Below are positions 48,144 to 59,188 of a stretch of 64,000 nt of DNA, piece after piece. The notes beneath the pieces were generated by a model. That model ran no database searches. It had not been told where the DNA came from and saw nothing but the letters and a program-made list of their open reading frames with translations. The stretch's first letter is position 1. Every line of letters begins with the position of its first letter. This stretch comes from Carya illinoinensis. Lineage: Eukaryota; Streptophyta; Magnoliopsida; Fagales; Juglandaceae. Both the position numbers and the translations under genes were made by a program. Where the stretch lies: contig NC_056757.1 of NCBI RefSeq assembly GCF_018687715.1, positions 2,666,501-2,730,500 of the forward strand, in the 5' to 3' direction.

Positions 48144-51087
48144 AACTCTTGAATTGGAACTGCTGAGAATTGGGGAATCATCGGGTAGTTCAAGACCTTG
48201 GCAAGTTAGTAAAAGAGAATAAACCCAAGATAATTTTTATTATGGAAACTAAAAGTAGTAAAGGAAACTTTGATTGGTTGAGAAGTAGAGATGTTGGTTT
48301 GCTAATGTTATGGGATGAAACTACTAAGGTAGAGATTGTGAACTATTCTCAAAGACATGTTAATGCATGGGTGGTAGATGATCAGGATGTAAAGTTAAAA
48401 TGGTCTCTTACAGGTTTCTATGGGCAACCTGATGTAGGAAAAAGCAAGAAATCTCGGGATCTCTTGAAATTACTAAAACCTGAAGGGATGAAAGGATGGT
48501 GTATTGTTGATGATTTTAAAGAAATTCTTACTAATGATGATAAGTGTGGGGAGGAGACCAAGGGTTGAAAGGCAGATGGCTATGTTCAAGGAAGTGTTAG
48601 AGGAGGGGTGTCTTCATGATTTAGGATGGAAGGGTGATAAATTTACATGGAGCAATATGCATGAAGATGACACATTTACTAAGGAATGGCTGGATAGAGC
48701 TGTCATTAATCCTATTTGGATTGAGGTTTATAATGAAGAATGGGTTGAGGTGTTGGCTGCAAGAACTCCTTACCATAAACCTTTAATGCTCTATGCCTTG
48801 AAGGGGAGGGAAAGAAGATGGGTGAAAAAAAAAAGGTTTTAAGTATGAAGCTTGTTGGGCTCTAGAGGAGGAATGTGATGTTATGCTCAAGAATATGTGG
48901 GAAAAGGAGGTGAGAAGCAGGGATTCTTTAAAAAGTGTGGATACTCTGTTGCTAAGAAGCAAGGAGGCCTTTCAAAGATGGAATAGATTGAGGAGCAGAG
49001 TGGATGCAAAGGAATTAAAAGAAAAAATTGAAAGACTGAAATCTTTACAAGAAGTTGAAAGTGAAAATAATATTGGTGAAATATGGGGAGTGAAAGATGA
49101 GATACAATTGTTGCTAGAAAAAGAAGAGGTGAGGTGGAGACAAAAAGCTTAAAGAAATTGGTATAAGCTTAAAGATAGAAATACAAAAAAATTTCACGCT
49201 TGTGCCAATCAAAGGAGGAAGAGGAACCTCATAACTCAGGTGGTAAATGATCAAAACAGAATGGTTCAGGGAAGTAATGAGATTAAAAGGACTTTCAGCA
49301 ACTATTTTGAGCATTTGTTCCCAACAACTTATCCTACAAATGATGAGATGAATGAGTGTTTAAAGTGCATCAAGCCTAGAGTCATAGAAGAGATGCATCA
49401 GAAATGCTTTAAGCCTTTCACTAAAGTGTAGGTGGAGGAAGCACTTAATTAAATGGCACCTCTAAAGTCATCTGGTCTAGATGGATTTGGAGCATGTTTT
49501 TATTAGCATCATTGGAGCATAATTGCAAATGACGTATGCGATGTTGTACTTTCAGCTTTGAATGGTAATTCTTGGATCCCTTCACTCAATTATACTTTCA
49601 TAGCACTGATTCCAAAGATTAAAGAGCCTATGTTGGTAAGTGACTATAAGCACATCAATTTGTGTAACGTGCTGTACAAGTTAATTTCTAAAACCATCTC
49701 TAATAGATTTAAAAAGATATTGTCTGTGACCATTACTCCTACTCAAAGTGCATTTTTCTTGAGAGGATGATATCAGATAATATTATGATGGCTTATGAGA
49801 TGTTACATTCTATAAAAATTAGAAAGAGAGGGAATTTGAGAAGCATGGCCATAAAACTCGATATGTCAAAGACCTATGATCATATTGAATGGGTGTATGT
49901 AGAGGCTGTGTTGAGGAGGCTGGGGTTCTCTTATTATGAAGTGTGTCTCCTTAGTTTCTTTTTTTGTGTTGATCAATGGGAAGCCAGGGGAGAAGTTCTA
50001 TCCATCGAGAGGGTTGAGACAGGGAGACCCTTTGTCTCCCTATCATTTTATTGTGTGTCCTGAAGGGTTAAGTTGTTTGCTTAATGTTTCTGAACAACAA
50101 AGAGTTACCAAGGGGATTCAAGTGGCAAGAGGAGTTACGAGCATAAATCATCTCTTATTCACGAATGATTGTATCTTATTTGGAAGAGCTAAACTAGAGG
50201 AGTGGCATAGCTTGCAAGGGGTGTTGAAAAAATATGGAAAGGCCTCGAGTCAATTTCTAACTAAAGAAAAAACATCCATATTTTTTAGTAGTAATACAAG
50301 TTCTAAAGTGAAGAAAATAATTATGGAAGCTGGAGGGGCTGTAGTGTGTGGGAGTTATGAGAAATATTTAGGCCTTAGAACTATTGTTGGAAGATCTAAA
50401 TATAACACTTTCAGAAACTTGAAAGAAAGAATTTGGTAGAAAAATTCTAATTGGAAAAATAACTTCTTGTCTCAAGCTAGAAGAGAGATGTTAATAAAAG
50501 TTGTGCTTCAGGCCATCCCTACCTATACCATGAGTGTTTTTAAGCTTCATTTGAAGTTATGTAATGAGATTAATACAATGTTTTCTAAGTTCTGGCAAGG
50601 AGGCAGACTAAAGAAGGTGGGATCCATTGGCGAAGATGGGACAAGATGGGCGGATAGAAAGGGCAGGAGGTATAAGATTTAGAGACTTGAGTAATTTCAA
50701 TATGACTTTATTAGCTAAACAAGGGTAGTGATTTATTCAAAACCCAAACTCCCTAGCTGTTGTGGTGTATAAAGAAAAATATTTTAAGAATGTTGATTTT
50801 TTGGAAGCTAAAGGAAGTTCTAAGCCTTCCTTGATATGGAGGAGTATATGGGAGGCTAGTGGTTTGTTGAAAAGGGGGCTGTGGTGGAAGGTGGAAAATG
50901 GGAAGAAGATTACTTAGATTGGGGCCATAAATGGTTGACTAAACCATCTTCCTTTTCGGTTCAATCTCCCATCTTTGTGTTAAGAAAAGAGTCAAAAGTG
51001 GAAGAGCTTATCTATGGCCAACAGGGGGCATGGAAAGAAGATCTAGTTAATGAGATTTTTGATAGCGAAGGAGTAGAGATGATACTT
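48140..51087 (+). pseudogene. LINE 3 ORF2, first part (endonuclease and RT)
   Basis: ATG at 48140, MKLLNWNC*ELGNHRVVQDL. The endonuclease text includes IIFIMETKSS, WSLTGFYGQPDV, a GDFNE box decayed to VDDFKEI, and after a frameshift WKGDKFTWSNMHEDDTFTKE. RT pieces: SSGLDGFGACFY, TFIALIPKIKEPMLVSDYKH, INLCNVLYKLISKTISNRFK, FYPSRGLRQGDPLSPYHFIV, and LLFTNDCILFGRA, where YADD is now FTND. Thumb text SQARREMLIKVVLQAIPTYT follows, broken by the CACTA-type insertion after EGVEMIL. The catalytic Asp pair is lost and many stops are present. Confidence 0.8.
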
Positions 51088-51299
51088 CACTACAACAAAA
51101 ATTACCTTTTACGTGAATTTATTTTTGTTCCAAAAGAAACAGCCGCAAAAGACATGCTATTGCAGCGATATTAGATTTGCCGCTGTCTTTAGCCTTGAAA
51201 GTGCGATTTTGTTGTTGGCATATTAGTATTTGTCTACTTGCAATGATTTTATTCCCTATTGTGACAGTTGTTTTCATCACAAATGATGATTGAGTGTTA

Positions 51300-53600
51300 T
51301 GACAATAGTGATTCGATGATAATGGGTGTTTTTTAAACTTTTAACATCTCGCGGAACACCAAAATAGGGGCGGCAAAAGGCACCAAAAAATCTCTTTACT
51401 TTTTCCCTCCTCAATCTCCGTCGGGTAGAATCCCAACTTCCCCTTCCATTTTCGACTAACCTAGCTACAAATCCACTGGATTTCCATAGATTCGACCACA
51501 AATTTGTGGTGGGTTGCTACATGGTTGGAAATCATCCACAGATTCGACCCCCTTCCACCTTCCTCCATTGGAGTTTTCGTCAGCAAAAGGCAACAACTCT
51601 CCTCCTCTGTTGAAATCAATCGTTGGTCTCAATCTTCTCACATTTCCACAACAAAATGTCAAAGCTCTTTGCTTGTTAGCTTCTCATTTCCACTACAAGC
51701 TTTACCCTTTTCCTGCCGTGAAATTTTTGGGCCAACTCGTCTCCTCCCCCTCCTCCACTGATCTCCCTTCTCGATTCCCAAGCCCTCTTCCTCTACCTAT
51801 GCAAATTCTGACACTTGGTGACTGGTGTCGTATACACGGCTTCGTTCATCCCCAAGAGTTGATCACGAGTTGGATTTTGGTCACAGGTAGAGCTCATCCA
51901 TAGATTCATTGCCCTAGCAACCTCCTCCACTGGATTTCTCTGTTTAGAGAGCTCTTTCATGCACCACAGATACCTCTAGATGTCTTTATCTATCTCTCCC
52001 CCTTCACCCTCGTTGCTTTCCAAAAATTGTGCAATGTGACTTGTAGAATATGCGGTCACCATTAACTTTTGGCATGTCCTTTGTTAAATATGTTTATATC
52101 TCTGCCTTTTGTGTACTAGGTGCTCTAAGCTGTGGGTATTAGTCCATGGCCTTCCAACAAATTAAATTTTTTCCAATTATTTCCATATGCTAAGCATACT
52201 AACAATGGAGATTTTAAACATTTTTTCTGCATTTAAGGGCTTTTATAGAGTGTTTCACAAGCTGAAGAGCACATAAGGTACGTGCTATATATATGTATGT
52301 ATGTGTGTATATATATATACATAGAATGTCATTATGGATAGCGAAGTAGGGATTGAATTAAAGAATTGTTTTTATTTATTCTTAGTTTGCTTTGCTGCTG
52401 TATCATGTTCATCATGTTTTAGGTGTTATATAGGATTTGAAAACCATATACCTTCTCCAGTTTTTAAACAGAATTTATTCACATGTCTTGAATGTAGCTT
52501 GTTGGTCTGCTCATGTTTCTTTACACTTTTAGGTCAATTATATTAATCCTTTTATTTTGGTATTTTATAAACATAAGGGAGGGACCCCCAATAAAGTTTA
52601 AATTTTTGAAAAGAGATGTAAATCTAATTGTTTAAATTCTAACATATACATTATTAGCCCTTTATTCTTTTTTTACTACTAACCCTTTATTTGTTTTGTT
52701 GTCAACAATATATTATTGCAGATAATTCTTGTGGCTGCAAATGACGTTGCTTTCTCTATGCATGCTTTATTTTGACATCAATTACCTTGTTTGAGATTGT
52801 AATATATGATGTAGGTGGTTCACTTTTTTACCCTGAGTTCATGCTTTCTTTCATCTTATGGGTGGGAAGTAGAGACAATCGCAATAGCTATCTTGGACAC
52901 CTTCTGACTTCCTTGCCATACATAATCATCTGCTACTGTTTATTTTTTCATGGCTCTACCAACTCATTCTTGGCTTTGGCTGATCACCATCTTTAATTAA
53001 GTTGTTCTCTTTATGTTCTTTTGACTTGAATTATTAGAGATTGCCATTAAGACAATGATGTTATGTCTGCTATTGTACTGTTTGATGATATCTAGACCCG
53101 ATATTTGTTTTGGATTATCCTTCCACTAAGTCTTATGTATAACTTTTTTTCCCTTCGATTTCAGAAACTTTCATTGCATTTTCTGTATTTTATATGTTTT
53201 TTGGAATGCTCAAGCTAGTCATGCATGGTTTGTTTTGAACTTTCAAATTTTAGTTGATTACCAATTGTTATTTGGATAATTGTTGTGATTACCTATTGTT
53301 ATTTAGATATTTTATATGTTTGTTGGAGTGCTCAAGCCAGTCTGTATTTTAGATAATTGATTTGATGCTAAATCTGTTGATACTGATTTAGTCGAACCTT
53401 TAAGTAGGATCATTACAGTCTAAGTCCCAAGCTTTATTGGTGTCACACTTATAGCTTTATTGGTATCACATTTAAAAGAGTTTTTTTTTTCTTCCATGTG
53501 TTGTCTTATTTTATATCCTTTTTGTCATCTTTCATGGATGGTAGTTTGATTGTGCAATTCATCCTGCTTAGTCGGGCATGGCTGCTTTGTCGTAGTTCGA
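51300..53600. other. CACTA-type interior, unidentified cargo
   Basis: 51380-51950 is unusually C/T-rich with short open frames on the plus strand (for example 51514-51903), resembling a captured promoter or 5' UTR. 52100-53600 is T-rich, intron-like DNA. No protein family recognised. Short frames at 52334-52546 and 52772-52996 lack support. Confidence 0.4.
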
Positions 53601-53619
53601 TGAGATAAATCTCTTGCCT

Positions 53620-54960
53620 AGATGACTAACACAAGAAGGGGGTGAATTATGTTATATTTGAAAAAATTAACAATTATAAATCAAATACACAATAAAAAAT
53701 ATAAATAAAATATAAATCAGTAATAAATATAAATAGTAAGGGTAAGAGAGAAGCAAACTCAGTATGTTAACGAGGTTTGGCCCTACTGCCTACGTCCTCG
53801 CTTCAAGCTACCTTTTGAGGATATCCAAATTCACTATTCAACCTCCTTCAGGTGAAAATAGAAACCTATTACACCTTTAAATAACACCGCTACAAAGGAT
53901 CAGTGTAGAACACCCTCTACACTTGCAATCACCTTACACGTGGTGATTCAATTATTCCATGTGTAAAACACTCTCTACCCTTGCAATCACCTTACATGTG
54001 GTGATTCAATTATTCTATGTGTAGAACACTTTCTACAAATACAAGGATTATACACACCATTTTACTGATACAAGAGCTGATAGTGGGTAGGTTACCAAAA
54101 AATACTCCTCATTGAGTAAAATAAGAACAATATAGTGCAACCTATATCTCTCAAAATGAACAAGGGTTAAAGCTCAATGTTTAGAAAAGAGATAATGAAA
54201 ACTTTGAATGAATGTTGTATGCTCTTAGTGTTGTAAATGTGAACCTATCAAATGATATATTTATAGGCATATGAGATTTCATATTTAAATTTAAAAAGAT
54301 TCACATGTCAAAGACAACATCATTCACTTTTCAAAAAATTCAAACCTAATATTTTTACTTTTTTCATATAATAAAAGGAGCACACTTTACTTTTCAAAAA
54401 TTTTAAATAAAATCATCTACCCTTTGCATAAGTCAAAAAGAGCATCAATCACTTTTGAAAATATTCAAATAAAGCATGCACATGTGAAAAATGACAATCA
54501 ATTATCTTTAATATTTTCAAAATGTTCAAACAAAATCATCTATTTTTTGCATAAGTAAAAAAAAATCAATCACTTTTAAAAATATTCAAATAAAGTATGC
54601 ACATGTGAAATATGACAATCAATCATCTTTCAAAATTTTCAAAATATTCATGCACATGTGAAAAATATATTTTAATGTTTTATGATAAAATATTAATTTT
54701 GAGTCTTAATCCTAATTTCGAATTTTTAAGAGATTTACAGCATTATTCTATGACTTTAATGTGAATTTGTTCCCTTCTTGCTCATGCTTGATTCCTTGAT
54801 GTGCTTGACTCTATTGTGTAGACAATTTAAGTTTGAGACTCTTTTATTCTTTGAATTTATTTGTTATCATCAAAATCTATATGTAGATATATAATTACAC
54901 GAAACTTGAAACCTTGAGTTCAACAAGATCCTTCAACAATTGATGTCCTTCTCATCACTC
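53620..54960. repeat. Repeat block with two tandem arrays inside the CACTA-type element
   Basis: It starts near GACTAACACAAGAAGGGGGTGAATT, a text I associate with widespread plant LTR-type repeats. Array 1: a 58-bp unit at 53903, 53961 and (partial) 54019, beginning GTGTAGAACACCCTCTACAC. Array 2: a 123-bp unit at 54409 and 54532, beginning AAAATCATCTACCCTTTGCA. No coding capacity. It may be a separate insertion within the CACTA-type element. Confidence 0.55.
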
Positions 54961-55677
54961 AGTATGTTTATCTATTTTTTTTTTCCTTTTAAAGTTCACT
55001 TTATGCTTTAATGAAATGCTCTTTTATATTATGTTCTGGATTCCAACTTTATAAATCGAGTCTAGAATTTTATCTTTAAGTGGATTCTTGTTAGACAAGA
55101 TGCACATTTTTTTACATCTCCTATTTTAATGCCTTATTTGCAAAGAATATAACTTTATTAACCCACGATCTTCATATATCTTTCATGTAGAAAACTCAAT
55201 GGCCTTTTATTGGACAGCATGCATGCATATTTATCTTAATATACTTCTCCTACTTTAGGCATAGCATGAATATTTATCTTAATGTGGCCCCCATAATTTA
55301 ATTGTTACTATACCCAAAAGGAGAAATATTAAGCAGCATACTTCGTGACCTGTTCTTGCATTTCCAATCAAATTATATAATGTCATTTTGTTAGTATGTT
55401 TTTAGTTTGATAAATGTATATCCTAACAATTGCCTCCAAGACACCAGTTTTTGATAAGGAGCAGTTAGGTGGAAAATTTTTAAAGGCTTGACATCATGCT
55501 GAGTTTGGTAACTCTACATGTGCTTGTTACCACAAGAGAAGTTTGTCAGAGTAGACTGCCAAATGATGGAAATCATGTTGAGTTATTTAAGGACATGGAT
55601 TTGTTCTTTTTGGCTTTTAAAAAACTTCTATGAGACTGGATGGGCCAAACTGTTGCTTATGTATTGACCTCTTTTGC

Positions 55678-55942
55678 TTACTGCCTTGTAATTGACAAGA
55701 AATGGATCAGTTGTAGATTGGAATTCCAAAAGGTCAATGACATTTTCTTCACAAAGTCTCCTACCAATCCATTCCTCATATGTGTTGACATCAAGCATGT
55801 TTCGAAACTTTGCCACCAGAAAGGAGCATTGGTTTGCATAGATGGCACCTTTGCAACACCTCTCAACTAGAAGGCCCTTGCCCTCGGGGATGATCTTGTT
55901 CTGCATTCTGCTATGCATGTGTTTGGGGCCCACAATGATGTA
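55678..55942 (+). pseudogene. Captured fragment of cystathionine gamma-synthase (CGS)
   Basis: The plus strand reads KVNDIFFTKSPTNPFLICVD, IKHVSKLCHQKGALVCIDGT and FATPLN*KALALGDDLVLHS, then a GGHNDV-like GAHNDV. This matches the Cys/Met-metabolism PLP enzyme family and in particular plant cystathionine gamma-synthase, the committed plastid enzyme of methionine synthesis. The PLP-lysine segment (SATK) has decayed to SAMH. One TAG replaces an expected Gln. The homology stops at AATGAT|GTAAGTTGG, which looks like a retained splice donor, so genomic DNA rather than a cDNA was captured. Weaker similarity may extend up to about 55510. It is about 90 residues of a ~500-residue enzyme, hence non-functional. 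Minus-strand frames here are shadows. Confidence 0.8.
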
Positions 55943-56223
55943 AGTTGGCTTATCCTGGAAACTTAGTCTTTTTTTTTTTAAGTATATTGGCAGCTTATTT
56001 AGTTTAAACAATGTAAAGAAGTGGGCTATCTATAAATATGAAGTTAAGCACAAGAATTTTTCTTATTATAGGTTCATGATGTACCAAAACATTTCCATGA
56101 TACATTCCTTGAATATTAGGATGGTCACCCTTCCATATTCTCCAAATACGATCCATATGGCTGTGTTTTGAGTGAGCTAAGTTTTATCTGGCCTTATTCT
56201 ACATTTCCAAAGAGATTATTCAC

Positions 56224-56429
56224 TAGCCATGAGATAGTGCTAATTTTTGCTAGTATAGAAAGTTGTGGTTCCAGTTTCTAACTTCATCTCTTTTTTTTTA
56301 TTGTAATACCTTGATCTTGATATTGTCTAGCCATGAGATAGTGCTAATTTTTGCTAGTATAGAAAGTTGTGGTTCCAGTTTCTAACGTCATCTCTTTTTT
56401 TATTGTAATACCTTGATCTTGATATTGTC
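56224..56429. repeat. Tandem duplication, 104-bp period, two copies
   Basis: The unit beginning TAGCCATGAGATAGTGCTAA at 56224 is repeated at 56328 with only a few changes (one base, and the length of a T run), so the duplication is recent relative to the element. Confidence 0.9.
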
Positions 56430-56449
56430 ATAAACATGTCCCATAGAAG

Positions 56450-56505
56450 TTATAACTGGAAAAAGTAAGACTCTTTTATTCGAGTCTTACTTTTTCCAGT
56501 TATAA
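56450..56505. repeat. Perfect 24-bp hairpin with 8-base loop
   Basis: The left arm 56450-56473 (starting TTATAACTGGAAAAAG, ending GACTC) and the right arm 56482-56505 are exact reverse complements. The loop is TTTTATTC. It lies next to the 104-bp tandem duplication inside the CACTA-type element. Confidence 0.95.
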
Positions 56506-57353
56506 AGGTAGCTATTTTTCAAACCTTGTCCCACGGCTTCTAAGTCTGGGAATGTATCAATTGACGTATGAACACCATCAGCTTTTTCTTTATCAGATTC
56601 TACGTGCATTAAAATTTATGCATATAGGTAATTTTTTGTGTTAATGGTTGTCCTATGTTTTTTCTTTTTGTGGTTGTTGCTTCTGCAATTAGATTTCTTT
56701 TTATAGCTAAGGTATATGGCTTGCATGTATTTATAGCTAGTCGTTATTTTCATCCAATGAAAATATTATATTATATGGCCCACGGCTTCCTAGACTAAAA
56801 AAAACTAGTTCAAATTGGTGCAGTTATGCTCTTTTGTCTTTGCTCTAGTTGCCCCTATGTTAGCTGGATGGATCCACACGCCATTCCTCCAATTTGTTAA
56901 TTAAGTTGATGGATTGAATTTATTATGCATGTAACTTGTTTATCTTTTCATACTTCTTTTGTAACCTAGTGCTTCTAACACAAGTGCCAAAAAATTACTA
57001 CTGAAACAAACATTAGTATTTTTTTTTAAATTTTGTAATTGAGTATTTCCGGCGAGTTTTAGTCGTTGAAAATAAGTATATTGCTGTTGCATATGAGCAT
57101 TCGCATCCATTACAATTAGCAATTGGAATGATCATTTGCAACGCATTTTGGGTGTTTTGCATCCAATAAATATCGATGCAAAAGACATAGTTTTTGTGAC
57201 AACTTCAGAAATGGATGCCGAAACTTATAAATAATCAATTTACTGCATCCAACAACCAACGATTAAAACCCAACGATAAAAACTATTTGCATCAAGTTTT
57301 CCTATTTTTTTCAACCAACACTAACGTTGCAAATGGTCATATTCCTTGTAGTG

Positions 57354-57589
57354 AATTAGCATGCCACCTAGCTGGAGTAATCAAGAAGATAAGTTGATTT
57401 AGGGCTTATCTACTAAAGGGTTGTTTATTGTAAGGAGCGCTTATTTTTTATAAATGGATAGAATGAAAAGATGCAAAGGTGAGTCTTCGAAGGAGGGTAG
57501 GATGAATGGCAGGTGGAGGAATATATGGGAGTTGGATGTGCCAAACGCAGTTAAGGTATTTCTCTGGAAGGTAGGTAATAATCTGTTGG
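57354..57589 (+). pseudogene. LINE 3 ORF2, second part (post-RT region and zf-RVT start)
   Basis: Resumes SMPPSWSNQEDKLI*GLSTKG, LFIVRSAYFL*MDRMKRC, then RWRNIWELDVPNAVKVFLWK VGNNLLG before LINE 4 interrupts. Two stops; the first (TAG) sits at the conserved Trp of KLIWG. The last 17 bases (57573-57589) are the LINE 4 target duplication. Confidence 0.8.
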
Positions 57590-57697
57590 GAACTCAAGTT
57601 ATAAACTTTTTCATTATTGCATTTAAAAACCTCTGTATTTTAGGGCGATTGTTAGGCGATATCCCTAGGTTTCTCTTTGCGTGCGATTGCACCTCTT

Positions 57698-59188
57698 ATG
57701 GCCGCCGTAGGGAGTAAGGCTCCACTGGGTCGTCCTCGGACGCTTGCGGATCTTGTCTCTGTGGCCCCCTAGCCGATCCCTCCATATAAAGTGCCATTCA
57801 AGACTCTGAAACTCATAGATGGTGAGCTCTATTTTGTGTTTTCCAAAGAGGAAATCAAGCGATCGGCAGAACCCTTTCGCTTCTCCTTAGTTCTGAAGTT
57901 TCTCCGACGCCATCCTTCACTTGATGCTATTAGATCCTTCATTCGTACTAGATGGGGTTTATTTGGTCTTCCGATCGTTTCTTCTATGAGCAAACCATGG
58001 AATGTTTTTATCAGATTTCAATCGGAGGGTGATTTAAACAAAACTTTGTCCCGTGAAGTAACAGATGTTGATGGAGTCCATTATCGGGCTTTTTGCCGGT
58101 CGACTGATTTTTCTAAAGATGAGGAGCCTTCACTGGTCCCAGTTTGGACCAATCTTCCAGGTCTCCCACCTAATTTTTTTTCATCCATCCTTTCTAAAAA
58201 TTTTTATTGCACCAATTGGGAGATTTATTTGTCATGACAATTCTACTCGGTGTGTCACAAGAACAGATGATGCTCATGTTTGCGTGGAGATGGATGCCGC
58301 AAAGCCTCCAATACGGTCTTTCTGGATTGGATCCCCTGGATCTTCTACTAGCTTGTTACATGAAATTATTTTTGAAACACTCCCAGCTTTCTGAACTAAG
58401 TGTAAAGTACAAGGGCATAATGAGAAGACTTGTAAAGCTGGTGGGGATAAAGGTACTTGAAAATTCCATAAGAATGGCAAAAAGTGGGAGGAGAAAGTTT
58501 CAGGTGAATTAGTACCTGAATAGGAGCACTTAGGGACTGTTGTGCCTGGTTTAGATGATTTGGTTCAAAATAACAAGCTGGCGGAGAGTGTTAGGCCTGA
58601 AGATAACTAGCCAATAATGGTGGATGATGCAAAAATTCTTATTGAGGAAGTTGAAGAAGGAGAAATGATTCCAAACTCAGTTCCTTTTGAGACTCTGAAA
58701 GAAATAAATGCAGTGAATACTGGTAAGACTACGGATGTCATTTCTGTGCAAGAAGACGATGTGGGTCAATTGGTACCTGATACACATATCATTATTGAGG
58801 AGGTGGAGGAAGGGGTGGTGTTGCCAAGTGAAGTTCCATCAGGGTCGATGATTGTGGTAGATGGTTAGTAGAGAATGACGTAGTAAATGAGGCGGCATGT
58901 GAGATAGCTCAGGTAGAGGGAATTGGCTTACAGATGGATGCTAAAATTGACCAAGAAATGCCACCTCTGATGGACATTGATGATGTTCAATTAGAGGTTC
59001 ACACTGATGATCAACAACGGGAGTTCTCCCATTCTAATTCGGAGGGTGTACAACCTGATGCTCATCTTCAATTGGTCAAAGAAGTTATTTCAGATCCTGA
59101 AGAATTAACCAAAACTGTTGATGAAGGGAAGGAAAATAAAGTGAGAATGTCTAAAAGGGCTCAAAGCAAGCCTTCACGTTTTCATTGA
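57698..59188 (+). pseudogene. LINE 4 ORF1 (DUF4283, damaged zinc knuckle)
   Basis: ATG at 57698 (MAAVGSKAPLGRPRTLADLV), TAG at about codon 25 (AP*PIPP, likely CAG before). DUF4283: FRFSLVLKFLRRHPSLDAIR, SFIRTRWGLFGLPIVSSMSK, WNVFIRFQSEGDLNKTLSRE. A frameshift in an A/T run near 58200 leads to APIGRFICHDNSTRCVTRTD and VEMDAAKPP. The zinc knuckle reads F*TKCKVQGHNEKTC: the first Cys codon has become TGA, while the remaining C-x4-H-x4-C is kept. The tail is acidic (VEEGEM and VEEGVV repeats) and then basic (MSKRAQSKPSRFH). The stop TGA at 59186-59188 shares its A with the ORF2 ATG. Confidence 0.8.

Larger units (their letters stand above)
51088..57353. mobile_element. CACTA-type element, 6.27 kb, inserted in LINE 3, carrying a captured CGS gene fragment
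   Basis: Left end CACTACAACAAAAATTACC (51088) and right end inverted CACTACAAGGAATATGACC (57353): the first eight bases, CACTACAA, are identical, and with the flanks TTC.../...GAA the inverted match is ten bases. The LINE 3 frame is restored when it is removed. Flanks are ACTT on the left and AATT on the right, so the 3-bp duplication is imperfect. Subterminal DNA has GCAACG/TTGCAACGC motifs at the right. No transposase is recognisable inside, so it is non-autonomous. Cargo: a 5' UTR-like C/T-rich zone (51400-51950), repeat arrays, and a cystathionine gamma-synthase fragment. Confidence 0.75.

Noticed and set aside
53903..54040. Short direct repeats considered as a CRISPR-like array
   Set aside because: Only 2.3 contiguous 58-bp units without unique spacers, in a plant genome; a simple tandem repeat.
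55628..56011. 127-codon minus-strand frame
   Set aside because: Antisense of the cystathionine gamma-synthase fragment, whose plus-strand text is recognisable.
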